Positions 12,016-22,264 of a stretch of 64,000 nucleotides of DNA are shown here, one piece after another. The stretch's first letter is position 1. Each line of letters opens with the position of its first letter. The position numbers and the translations under genes are program-made. This stretch comes from Daphnia carinata (Eukaryota > Arthropoda > Branchiopoda > Diplostraca > Daphniidae), in assembly GCF_022539665.2 (NCBI RefSeq), contig NC_081340.1:6819357-6883356 (forward strand), written 5' to 3'. Under the pieces are notes generated by a model. That model did no database searches. It had not been told where the DNA came from and saw only the letters and a list, made by a program, of their open reading frames with translations.

Positions 12016-12082
12016 AGTGGTAGCTCAGTGGTAGAGTTACGGCGTGAAGAGTCGAAGGTCCAGGGTTCGAGTCGCACACGGG
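12016..12082 (+). repeat. Degenerate tRNA-like sequence
   Basis: It has GGTAGCTCAGTGGTAGAG (A box) and GGGTTCGAGTC (B box) at tRNA spacing. The anticodon and T stems pair poorly, so I call a pseudo-tRNA or SINE fragment. Confidence 0.4.
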
Positions 12083-12908
12083 TGACGTACCAATTTTTAA
12101 GATTTTTATTGATTTTATTTGAAAATTTGAAAAATTCCGGTGTGTAGGAAAAAAGTTTGGCCGGAAAAAAAATTTCTGAAAAAATTTTCAGGAAAAAAAA
12201 AATTCCCCCCAAAAAATTTCGGGCAAAAAATTTTCCCGCATAAAATTTTCCCGCAAAATTTCTGAAAAAATATTTTTAAAAAATCACGGAATATTGTATA
12301 TAATAGATATAATTAAGTAGGTAATTTGAATCGTTTTAAACAAAATTTATTTCAATGGTAACTTAAAGCCAAGGGATATTACACCAATACACAACATACA
12401 CAAAACAAATTTTTTAAATTCCGACAGAAAAAAATAGCTTCGACTTTCATCAAGTAAACATAAGAAGTAACAACCGAAGAAGCATGCCGTGTACAGCTAT
12501 AATCATAGATCAAATTATAGCAAACATTTCATACCGACATACCTGCAAAAAGCAACACAAAAAAACAAAAATTATGCCGCGCCAGTTGACGATTCCAATG
12601 GGTTCAATTGTGAGTTTCCATTGGAACTATGTCCGCAGAAGAAATGCAAGATAACACAAAAGAGCCCATGACTTGTCATACATCTAAACAAATAAAAAAA
12701 GTTATTAACAGTTCAAAATACAATGTTTAAAGAATCCTCACTCACCTTCACCACAAAGTGAAAAAGGAGAATTGGACTACCTCCTATCCTTAGACAAGAC
12801 CTGAAGACAATGAAAGGTTTAGTCTAAAATTCAACAAAGAAAACAAATTTGTGGAACATTTATTTCTCAGCATTTGCGATATATGGTTGAAATCATTATT
12901 TTTCATAG
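12083..12908. other. Simple-sequence and non-coding stretch
   Basis: Around 12160-12290 there are repeated AAAATTTTC-CCGC-like units and A-runs. The remainder is AT-rich with no supported gene. Confidence 0.5.
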
Positions 12909-13457
12909 TAATCCTAAGTCATCATTTGTTAAAAAAGAAATAAAATTGCATGATTAATCACACCTTTAGAATGTAGGACACCCAACTGCTTACAGAATGG
13001 CACCAGGCAACTTGAAGGTCCAACATACTTTCAAATAGCTCACTTTTGAACACTGCATCACACCAACCAATTAATGCTCGGGTAACACATGCAACTTCTT
13101 GTGCAATTGAGGAATAAGCCTAGAAAAACATTTCAGTAACCCTTTAATATTCTAAATGTCTAACAAACCCACCTGTAAAGATCAACCACCAGGTGATTCA
13201 GCCTCATGAACAGGACGAGACAGTAGCACTGAAATGCCAGCTAAATTATCCAGTCATCCTGTTTTGTAACAATTTAATTCAATCATAAGATTACATACAC
13301 AAATATATCTAACAGGAAAGCCCCTTTCTATGACAATACATCAGAAAATCACTAATCAAGTGAAGATTTTTACATCATCTAATAAATTTTGAATGATCAC
13401 CTCACAGCAAAATCTGAAAATTAGTATACACATCATGCTAAAATGAAAAAGCAACCT
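12909..13457. repeat. Tandem duplication, unit 1 (about 550 bp)
   Basis: This unit is closely similar to 13461-14013. Shared blocks include CACCCAACTGCTTACAG, the stretch around GGCACCAGGCAACTTGAAGG and the stretch around AACCACCAGGTGATTCAGCC. Neither unit has a convincing ORF. Confidence 0.8.
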
Positions 13458-13460
13458 AAG

Positions 13461-14013
13461 TAATCCTAAGACATCATTTGTTAAAAACAAAATAAAATTG
13501 CATGATTAATGCATACCTTTAGAATATAGCACACCCAACTGCTTACAGGATGGCACCAGGCAACTTGAAGGTCCAACATGCATCTTGAACACTGCATCAT
13601 ACCAACCGCTCAGGTAACACATGCATTATCTTGTGCCGTGGAGGAATAAGCCTATAAGAACACATTTCAGTAACCCCTTCAATATTCTAAATATCTAACA
13701 AACCCACCTGTACAGATCAACCACCAGGTGATTCAGCCTCATGAACAGGATGAGACGGTAGCACTGAAATGCCAGCTAAATTATCCATAGTCATCCTGCT
13801 TTATAACAATAATTTAATTCAATCATTAGATTATATATATACAAATATATAAATATTTATTAAGGAAAAGCCCCTTTCTATGACAAGATGTCACCAGAAA
13901 ATCACTAATCAAGTAAAGATTTTTACAACCATCATCTAATAAACTTTGAATGATTACCTCCCAGCAAAACCTGAAAATTAGTATACAATTCTTGCTAAAA
14001 TAAAAAAACAACT
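13461..14013. repeat. Tandem duplication, unit 2
   Basis: Second copy of the preceding unit, period about 553 bp, with small indels and substitutions spread along its length. It may be part of a non-coding transcript; no coding potential was seen. Confidence 0.8.
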
Positions 14014-14245
14014 TAAATTGTACACGGAAAGACATTACAACAGATAATTTTCTCTTAATGTGAGGACTAATACTTACAACCACTATCGTCGGGAATCTGA
14101 AGTCAAAAGAATTTCTGAAAACAGTGGCAGTCCCAATATAAACTCTCTTTGAATGCCCGACAAGTTTTCTTTTCTTTGATCGTTTGCAAGTGATTTCAAC
14201 TGGCGCTGCGAGTTCATTTGGTTTATGTTCTGGTGTATGGCAATC

Positions 14246-14330
14246 CGTTTTACCCCAAAAAAAAAAAAAATTTCGGCCTTTTTTTTCTTTTTTACAGCTA
14301 TAGCCATCTATCGGCCAGATTCCTACTTAA
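14246..14330 (+). mobile_element. MITE-like half element
   Basis: It begins ATGGCAATCCGTTTTACCCC, then an A-run, TTTCGGCCTTTTTT, and GCCATCTATCGGCCAGATT. The same modules occur at 20383-20658 in both orientations, which defines a dispersed repeat. Confidence 0.55.
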
Positions 14331-15067
14331 TTTTCTAAATACAACTTTACGAATTCTAGCCATATAAATATATAATTTTTTAAATTAATAACTTTATTTC
14401 ATTAAATATAACTATACAATAATTATTTTGTTATATTCTACTTACTTAACTTCATTATTATTACTATTAACTATTAACTTTCCATTTTGTGCTGCAGCAA
14501 TTATAATGAATGTAGCCTAATTCTAATAACAATGAGAATAATTGCTTGTTTTAGGTATAAATAATATGTTTGAGTAATATAAAGTCATTATTGGTTGTTG
14601 CGATGTGAAAATAATACACAATAACGTCTTTATATTACTCAAACATATAAATTTTCTTAAGTTAAATTTTCATTTGGATAAGTACTTTGAATGTTTAAAA
14701 ACATTTAGTTTGTGGCGGATAAAATTTCTCGTAATCACTTTTGCGTCCACAAGAGGCGCCTTAAACCGTGGCTCATCGGACAGTTTTTTTTTCAGGCATA
14801 TTTTTAGATTGGCTTAACGCGTGTAGTCTGCTGTCTACCTTTACTCGCTAGATTTTACTTCTTGACCTCTCTATATAATCTTATTTGTTTCATTCTGTTC
14901 TACATTTTTTCTGTCCAGGGCAGACTTGCCGTTGCGATTGTTTTTTCGATTTTGATCGCCGATCAAATCATCACTGATTGATTTTGATTGGCGATTCGTG
15001 TTTTCTTGTATTCGAAATCTAGTGTGATTAGTAAACTGTTTAAAGTCAATGGCGACCAAAAATGGTT
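14331..15067. other. AT-rich non-coding stretch
   Basis: Contains inverted short repeats around 14560-14650 (TATTACTCAAACATAT and its complement) that could form a hairpin. No gene is supported. Confidence 0.45.
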
Positions 15068-17108
15068 TTGTTTAACAGTTTTTTTATGTGAAAGACATTA
15101 ATGCCAGAGTGTCCACAAGCTGTGATTACTTTAAACTATGGTTTTGTTTAACAGTATGAAAGACATTTTGCCAGAGTGTCCACAAGCTGGGGGGGGGGGG
15201 CGGCGGTAGTGGTCCGTTGACGTCACAAAGTAAGATGAAAATATCGAAACATGTGTTCGAACTTAACTTCTTGGTGCTTTTTATAGTATGGGGAAGGGGG
15301 ACATTTCTCGAAGGATTGTCCACAGGAGGGTCGCGGCGGTGGTGGAAGTCGTACCTGCCATGAGATAAACAAAAAACAAAAAAACATCATTTTTAGTGCT
15401 CATTTTTAACGAAGAAGAGGGCAATATAGCAAGAGATTTTCCTCAAGGAGGAAGCATTGGTGGCAGCAACTGTTATGATGTAAACATCAATTATATCTTC
15501 ACAAAACTATTTCATGTTCCAGTGCTCATTGTTTTACTCCTAGTGTAATCAAGCTGACCACACCTCGAAAGGCTGCCCGAATCTCTTCAGTGAATTGACG
15601 GAAGATGGAAAGCCACATGAGCAATACATTCCAGAAGCTGTGACATGCGATGAAAAGGAACTGTTTAAGGGCATTGTCTATGTGGGAATGCTTTAACAAT
15701 TTTGATAAAGTCGTCCTCCATGTAAGCCATTTCTCGAAACTGTATTTTTTTAAAAATATCTATTGTGTTTGCTTTAGGCTATAGGAAAAGATGTACTTCA
15801 ATACATAACATCATTCGAAGAAGCCGGCCTGCATCAACTACTACTTCAAAACATTAAGAATTCTGGCTACATAAAACCAACACCTGTTCAGAAAGCTTCA
15901 GTTGTAGTTATTCTTGCCAAAAGAGGTTTAATTGCTTGTGTGGTCACGGGCTCCGGAAAACGGTAATCCAACTAATTAACGCTGTGTAATTTTAATTAAC
16001 GCTGTGTAATTTTGACTACTAAAACCTTGATGCCCTCGTACTGACTTGATTCGAATGGGTCGGTATGAACTGGGTAAGTTGAAGTAAAAGTAATTTTGAG
16101 TGGGCACGCCGGTGATTGCGACTACTAAAAGGTCCAATTGCATCTAAGATACTCAACAAACCCTTCGTGATATTCGTTGATTAAGTCATCTAAAATTTTA
16201 CATTTTTTCATGCAGGCGGCGTACTTGGTACCGGTTATGAACATATTGTTAGAACAAGGTGTTGTTGGTGCGTCTCATGCCATGGGGCAAAAGCCAGAAG
16301 TTGTAATTGTCGCACCCACTCGTGAATTGGCCATTCAAATTCACCGCGAGGCGTGTAAATTCTCCTACAGTTCGGTTTTAAAGTCTGTGATTATATATGG
16401 AGGAACTCTCACGAGCCATCAGCGGTCAAATCTTCAAGCTGGGTGCAATATTTTTGTCGCGACCACCAGGCGATTCAATGATTTTCTCGACCGTGAACTA
16501 TTTGACTTCTCGGGAGTCAGGTTTTAAATTTTGGACGAAGCTGATGGAATGCTTGATATGGGTTTCGGTCCCAATGTTGAAAAAATTGTCAATCATCCAA
16601 CGATGCATCCGAAAGTATGTCCTCGATGGCTTTTGAGTATGAGATTTGATTGATGTAATACTATTTGTTTCTCTGTAGGGAATCCGTCGTGTTTGTATGT
16701 TTTCGGCTACATTCCCAGATGAAGTGCAAGAGCTGGCTGCGACGTACATGGAAGACTACATATTCGTCACAACAGGCATTGTCGATGGCACCAATCCGGG
16801 TGTTGAACAGCTGTTTTTTTCAGTGCTCGAAAAGAGATAAGAGAGCTAAGCTGATCGAAGTTTTACAAGATCTCGGTGGTTCCAAGACTCTCCTTTTTGT
16901 CAACAGCAAAAAGACCGCGGATTTCGTCGCTGCATTCTCGTGCAATAACAACTTACAAGTAAGAATCAAAACTGTTGGAATTGGGCAAAGTGTCTTAACT
17001 TTAAATGTCTAGTCTACCAGCATCCATGGTGAGCGTAAACGAAAATCGTAAATGTCTCTTCTGAAGCTTCTGACAGAAGCATATACTCGCAATCAACTCA
17101 CGAATCAT
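15068..17108 (+). pseudogene. Vasa-like DEAD-box RNA helicase pseudogene (unprocessed, truncated)
   Basis: Exon-like blocks keep splice borders, so this is a duplicated rather than retroposed copy. CCHC zinc-knuckle blocks (about 15068-15121, 15148-15205, 15287-15363, 15409-15480, 15544 on) come first. Then 15778-15962 (FEEAGLHQLL...PTPVQKAS...GSGK), 16216-16614 (PTRELAIQ, YGGT, DEAD), 16679-16958 (MFSATFP, LLFVNSKKTADF) and 17011-17108 (STSIHGE). Vasa is the germline helicase that unwinds RNA in germ granules. Disabling changes: lost knuckle ligands (His to Asn, Cys to Phe), a stop after GIVYVGML, Walker A ending GSGKR instead of GSGKT, an in-frame TAA just before ILDEAD, and an extra T in the run after VEQL that shifts frame. 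Motifs V and VI of the second helicase lobe are missing. A palindromic element starts about 80 bp downstream. Confidence 0.85.
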
Positions 17109-17189
17109 GTAAGGTATGAACTATATATATGAATTAAGAGTTTTTATGCCTAATGGTGTTTTACTGTCTTATTATAGATGAACAATAAA

Positions 17190-17921
17190 TTTTGATCTGA
17201 AAAGGTTTCTTGTTTGGGGCAAGGTCCTGAATAAATTATTATGTTTGGATACACTACATGGAATTTCCATACTTCATTCAGATTCTCAATTAAAAACGGT
17301 ATTAAATTTTTCATAAATTGAAGTGCATATCTGGGCTCCCTTCCTTTCCGTAGCCCCGTTTCCCCTTGACTCGTAATAAGCCCGTAGGGGGTCATGCCCC
17401 TACTGTACGGTATATATAAAAACAACATATACCGAGGTTTGGAGGGCTCTGGCCGGAAAGGGGACGTGGGGTCCGCTCAGTCCGATGATGTGTTCACGGA
17501 GGGCGACGTGGCTATCCACAAATCCGAACTAAAGGTTAATCGCTCCAGTAAAAATGTTCCAAATCTTCAGCTCTTCTTCCGGCTTCTCTTAGCCAATCAC
17601 CGGGTAATCTCCCCGGTGGGTCAACAAGGCAGTGTCTCCCCATGCCTGGGTTGACGGCAACTTTTGAAAGGGCTATTGTGCCTTTTTAAAGTTGCAAAAA
17701 TAATTCTAATGTGCAGAGAATTGTCAATAAAATTTTTTTTATAAAATATTTTTTGCAAAATTTGTTTCTTTCATTGTCTGTTTTCGCTGTGTCTACACAT
17801 TACATTTATCACTTTTTTTTTTATCTTGCTCAATTCAACTTTATTGTTTTTGCCACCTTTGATGGTAAGCATTTTTTCCATTGGTTAATCGTTTATCTGT
17901 AAGCATTCAATTATTGTTTAT
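17190..17921 (+). repeat. Left arm of the inverted repeat
   Basis: The arm carries a TATA-like GGTATATATAAAAAC at about 17409-17423, a GC-richer transcribed-looking core, and AATAAA at 17726-17731. The inner 550 bp is nearly identical to the reverse complement of the right arm; the outer 130 bp or so is clearly more diverged. Confidence 0.8.
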
Positions 17922-18018
17922 TACACTCTTTGAATTTTTCAACTTAGATTCAAGGATTAACGTGTAATATCTGGATATTTCCTGAAGTAATTTTTAATTT
18001 GTATTTTATTTTACTCGT

Positions 18019-18085
18019 ATGGGAACCGATCCCCAGTCATTTAGCGTGCAACGCCGGTGCTCTAACATTGAGCCACGAGATCTAT
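18019..18085 (-). repeat. tRNA-like module inside the palindrome (minus)
   Basis: Read on the minus strand it has GTGGCTCAATGTTAGAGCA and GGGGATCGGTTCCC at A-box/B-box spacing. It is related to 11472 and 18366. Stems are imperfect, so it is not a working tRNA. Confidence 0.4.
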
Positions 18086-18180
18086 CTAGATATTTTATTA
18101 TCGCATATCATATGTTATCGTCTAGGATGTTTATGCAGTCCTTCATAACTATATGTTTATCTGTCTATTGCTTTAATAAG

Positions 18181-18243
18181 GACCAAAGCTCTGTGGTATA
18201 GTCTTCAGCTGCGATATCTGTTACCCTGGGTTCAAACCTCAGT
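18181..18243 (+). repeat. tRNA-like module inside the palindrome (second type)
   Basis: AGCTCTGTGGTATAGTC and CCTGGGTTCAAACCTCAG resemble D- and T-arm regions. The rest is degenerate. Confidence 0.3.
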
Positions 18244-18365
18244 AGATGTTTAAAAATGAAGCAGTATATATGTAGAAAAACGTTTTGCATTGTTGCATTT
18301 CATTTTTATTCTAAGTGTAAATGCAAGTCCGCAAGTAACTAGAAAAAAGCCAACGTGTTATTATA

Positions 18366-18437
18366 TAATTCATGGCTCATTGGTAGAGCATCGGCGCGGT
18401 ATGCCGAACATCCAAGGTTCGATCCCTGGGTAATAAT
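18366..18437 (+). repeat. tRNA-like module bordering the right arm
   Basis: TGGCTCATTGGTAGAGCA and GGTTCGATCCC are good A and B boxes. The anticodon-like arm TCGGC/GCCGA pairs around a 7-base loop. The acceptor stem is missing. It reads straight into the right arm at AATAATTGAATGC. Confidence 0.45.
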
Positions 18438-19185
18438 TGAATGCTTACAGATAAACGATAAACCAATGGAAAAAATGCTTACCACTAAACGTGGCCCAAT
18501 GCTTACCATCAAAGGTGGCCAAAACAATAACGTTGAATTGGGCAAGATAAATAAAAAAAAAAGTTGATACATGAAATGTGTAAACACAGCGAAAACAGAC
18601 AATGAAAGAAACAAATTTTGGAAAAAATATTTTATAAAAAAAATTTTATTGACAATTCTCTGCACATTAGAATTATTTTTGCAACTTTAAAAAGGCACAA
18701 TAGCCCTTTCAAAAGTTGCCGTCAACCCAGGCAGGGGGAGACACTGCCTTGTTGACCCACCGGGGAGATTACCCGGTGATTGGCTAAGAGAAGCCGGAAG
18801 AAGAGCCGAAGATTTGGAACATTTTTACTGGAGCGATTAACCTTTAGTTCGGATTTGTGGGTAGCCACGTCGCCCTCCGTGAACACATCATCGGACTAAG
18901 CGGACCCCCACGTCCCCTTTCCGGCCAGAGCCCTCCAAACCTCGGTATATGTTATTTTTATATATACCGTACAGTAGGGGCATGACCCCCTACGGGCTTA
19001 TTACGAGTCAAGGGGAAACGGGGCTACGGAAAGGAAGGGAGCCCAGATATGCACTTCAATTTTTAATTTATAAAATACCGTCTCGAGAATCCGAATGAAG
19101 TATAGAAATGTCATGTCATCCATCCAATCATTACAATTTATTCAGTGTCTTGCCCCAACCAAAAGTCTTTTCAGATCCAATGTTA
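18427..19185 (-). repeat. Right arm of the inverted repeat
   Basis: Reverse complement of the left arm, with its own TATA-like stretch near 18955-18968 and polyadenylation signal at 18645-18650 on the minus strand. A handful of substitutions separate the two cores. Confidence 0.8.
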
Positions 19186-19508
19186 CTATTAACCTATACT
19201 GAGAAAAGAAAAACAACACCATTAAGCATCTCAATTGTTGCTCATGTGACTTACATGACTCATAGATTCAACTTCTGGCAGAAGCTTGAGAAAGGCCATA
19301 CAAATTGCAGATGAACATCATTGTATAAGGCTCTTGAATGATAAAATAGCACCCGTAGAATGTTGCATTGTTGATAGTTATGTTCCCAGTATATGAAAAT
19401 CCTTTCCTATTGGATAAATTTTTTTTGTAGATTAGACATGGTTGGCAAAAAGGAGGAGAAATACTTCGTCATAAATTCAAAATTTTTTCAAGAAAATTCC
19501 TTTCATAC

Positions 19509-20095
19509 CTAAAGAGTCCATGTATGATGTTCATCGCTGCAATGCCAGCAAAGTGAAACATCTTTAGGGCCATTTAAGTATCCAGCTTCACCAACACTCT
19601 GAACGTAAAGGACAAGTTGTTCTTTAGCCAGAGAAGCAGAATTATTAGAGGCTTCTAGCTGTGACACTATGAAGTATTCTATGAGGATTGTACCAGATTT
19701 ATTAACACAAGATGATACTTCTCATTAGACAATTTGCATTACTCTATTACTTTACCTCATACCTTAACAGTAATGCACTCTGTGTTTTTTCAACTACAGG
19801 GCAACTCTTCCATCCTGTAACACTTCCAGATTTGACTTGATCCCCTGCTAAAATTCTGTGAATGCAAAATAATAGCATTAAAAATACTTTTTCAATAGAC
19901 AAAAAAAAAACGATAAGTGCCTAATCCATGTTTGATGTTGAACTCATGCCATTTCTGGGTTTCTGTACCACACCCCTTTTCAGCAGTCTTTATGGTAATA
20001 TTAATCAAAGCCACATGTACGACTATGAAATGGGTGTTGAAAAGCAAATAAAAACCTGTTGAGATGGATACCAGGAGAATCAGAATAGATCTCAA
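19509..20095 (-). other. Unrecognised coding-like exons on the minus strand
   Basis: Three open blocks with splice-like borders: about 19900-20095 (contains TETQKWHEFNIKHGLG), 19763-19855 (ILAGDQVKSGSVTGWKSC) and 19509-19717 (AKEQLVLYVQSVGEAGYL, LCWHCSDEHHTW). The codons look protein-like. I could not join the last two in one frame, and the last block runs into TAG at its donor. It may be a gene with exons I mis-set, or a decayed gene or transposon protein. I do not recognise the family. Confidence 0.28.
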
Positions 20096-20382
20096 TCAAC
20101 TTCAGTTATTCTTTTCCCTATAGTACTTAGTGACATAGCATAATAGATATACCTGCCTCAATTCAGAACCATAGACCAACAGAAAAGAACACAGAAATGT
20201 AGCTGCTGTGAAAGCAGATCACTTTAGAACACATGATCAGGTATAGATCATCTAAGAGGAAACCTAAAATGCAAAGACAAAAATATTGGGCATAATTGCA
20301 GTTTACCAAACATAGTAGCAAAATAAAATAATTGTCCAAGAAAGACATATGCACACTTGGGTTGGCGAATGGGTAAGTCTGA

Positions 20383-20545
20383 TGCAATGTATGGCAACCC
20401 GTTTTCCTTCCCCCCTACCAAAAAATAAAAATATCGGCCTTACTTTCTGTTTTACTCCTACCAACCGATAGATGGCGGTAGCAGTGAAATAGAAAAAAAA
20501 GGCCGATATTTTTTTTTTTTTTGGGGGTAAAACGGATTGCCATAC
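20383..20545. mobile_element. MITE with TATGGCAA...TTGCCATA terminal inverted repeats
   Basis: The left end TATGGCAACCCGTTTTCC and right end GGTAAAACGGATTGCCATA are inverted copies. Internal modules (ATCGGCCTT, GATAGATGG) are shared with 14246-14330. Both ends begin or finish with TA, as in Tc1/mariner-type target sites. Confidence 0.6.
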
Positions 20546-20574
20546 TGGTGCGTTAGTGTACAGTACACAACACT

Positions 20575-20658
20575 GCTATCGCCATCTACCGGTCAGATTT
20601 CTACTTGACAACAGAAAAAAAAACATATTTTTTTTTTGAGTAAAACGGATTGCCATAG
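20575..20658 (-). mobile_element. Second MITE-like half copy
   Basis: Minus-orientation copy ending GTAAAACGGATTGCCATAG. It includes CGCCATCTACCGGTCAGATTTCTACTT, matching the 14.3 kb copy. It follows the complete element after about 30 bp. Confidence 0.5.
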
Positions 20659-20987
20659 TCGTATCGATCTATGAAAGTTAGAAATTCTATGTTTGGGCTT
20701 CTGCTTTTCTTTGTAACGAATAAAACAAACAAATAAATATCCGGATTTCGCTTTTATTACCAAGGTACGCTTGAACCGAAAAATTCAACCATCACGAATC
20801 TGCATGCATTTTAAATACATTTTGGTATTTAAAACTTGGTTTTCTTGTTCAGCTCTTCAGTTAAGAGATTGACTGTTTCTGTTTCACCTTGTTTTTATGA
20901 ATTCTACGCATGCTCAAATTTTTGTGGTAAATTTGAAATTAAAGCACTTATGATTGCCTTATTGGTCTACACAGGCAAGCTTTAAAA

Positions 20988-21644
20988 ATGGCAGAAGCTG
21001 TACCTGAAGAAGAATTGACTATCCCAAGAGCTGCTATGAACAAAATGATTAAAGAAATTGTACCCAGTGTTCGAGTTGCTAATGAAGCTAGAGAGTTAAT
21101 TTTGAACTGCTGTTCAGAATTCATCCATCTTTTGGCATCAGAAGCTAATGACATCTGCACCCAACAACAGAAAAAGACTATAAATGCAGAACACATTCTA
21201 GGAGGTAACCATTGTCATTTATATACATCTCTGCAATGAAAATGACCTCCCAGTGTTACATTAGCACTGGATAGACTAGGGTTCAATGATTATCGCACTG
21301 ATGCTGAGGCAGTTTTGAAAGATTGTAAAGCTGTTGCTGCCAAGAGAAGACGCCAAAGTACAAGGCTGGAAAATCTAGGAATTCCAGAAGAAGAGCTATT
21401 GAGGCAGTAAGTTTTGGTTTAGGATAAGGCATTAAATTAAAATCAAGGCTTAGGAATTGGTACAATCTTTATTAATGTTTTTTTTTATGGCAGGCAGCAG
21501 GAATTATTTGCCAGAGCCAGAGAAGAACAAGCTGCTGCTGAGCAAGCCCAATGGCTTCAACTACAAGCTGAAGCTCAAATGTCTTTACAACAGCAACAGC
21601 ATGGAGATGCTCCATCCAATTCAGAAGATGGAGAGTATTCTTAA
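20988..21644 (+). CDS. Dr1: Dr1 / NC2-beta transcription repressor subunit
   Basis: Three exons, 20988-21204, 21265-21406 and 21494-21644; 169 aa. Dr1 pairs with NC2-alpha (DRAP1) through a histone fold and binds TBP on DNA, blocking TFIIA/TFIIB entry in the nucleus. The histone fold covers about residues 10-95 (TIPRAAMNKMIKEIVPSVRV, then SEFIHLLASEANDICTQQQK, then AEHIL). RRRQSTRLENLGIPEEELLR and a Gln-rich C-terminal helix follow, both typical of Dr1. Length is close to the usual 170-176 residues. All junction phases agree. It lies alone on the plus strand upstream of the formin's 3' end. Confidence 0.96.
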
Positions 21645-22264
21645 TGTGTTTTGTGATTTGACCTAATACATAGCTTGATTTCTAGTTTGAGCCCACAGAC
21701 ATGAATCGTAAGTCATATAAAAAGACACTAACTAAAAAATTTAACTTATTGCCATATCACAACCTAATTTTAAATTTCTTTCTCAAGTCATGAATTATTT
21801 ATTATCCTATATAGTCGTGAAAGATGCTTCATAAGATGCGTCCAAGTAATTAACTACATAAATTATTGTATAACGATGATATTTCTCGCGGAATGCACAA
21901 CAATTGACAAGTCGTAGGTCGACTTCTATCTGTAACAAGATTGAGAGGATGAATAACGACTGACAAGCCAATAGTTTACATCGGGATGTCTACTCGTTAG
22001 AAGATTAAGAAAAATGGAAGGTTGCTCCTCGACTCTGGTCATAAAAGGCTGCCATAGTGATATGAACAACCAATGGATGACACGTATACTCGTTAGTAAT
22101 CGTAACATTATAGTGATGCGTATCATCCATTGATGGACAGAAAGCTTAAACTGACGAAAGAAGAGACAGCAAAGGCATCCTCTATAATATTCCAGCCATC
22201 ATTTCTTTTTTCGACTTAGTAGTCTTGCTTTCTGAAAAGTTCATAACATATGCGTCAGACACAT
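21645..22264. other. Gap between convergent Dr1 and formin genes
   Basis: Contains the 3' untranslated regions of both genes. Nothing else supported. Confidence 0.55.

Larger units (their letters stand above)
17190..19185. mobile_element. Palindromic element: two long inverted arms around tRNA-like modules
   Basis: Two arms of about 730 and 760 bp face each other across about 500 bp. The element lies next to the truncated vasa-like pseudogene. No transposase or reverse transcriptase ORF is visible, so it would be non-autonomous. Foldback element, inverted solo LTR-like pair, or SINE-associated composite are all possible. Confidence 0.65.

Noticed and set aside
12867-12925. C/D-box snoRNA on the minus strand
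   Set aside because: ATGATGA and CTGA boxes occur at a possible distance, but there is no terminal stem and the second repeat unit lacks a matching D box.
11472-18437. Functional tRNA genes
   Set aside because: A and B boxes are present, but no copy forms a 7-bp acceptor stem and several have broken anticodon or T stems.
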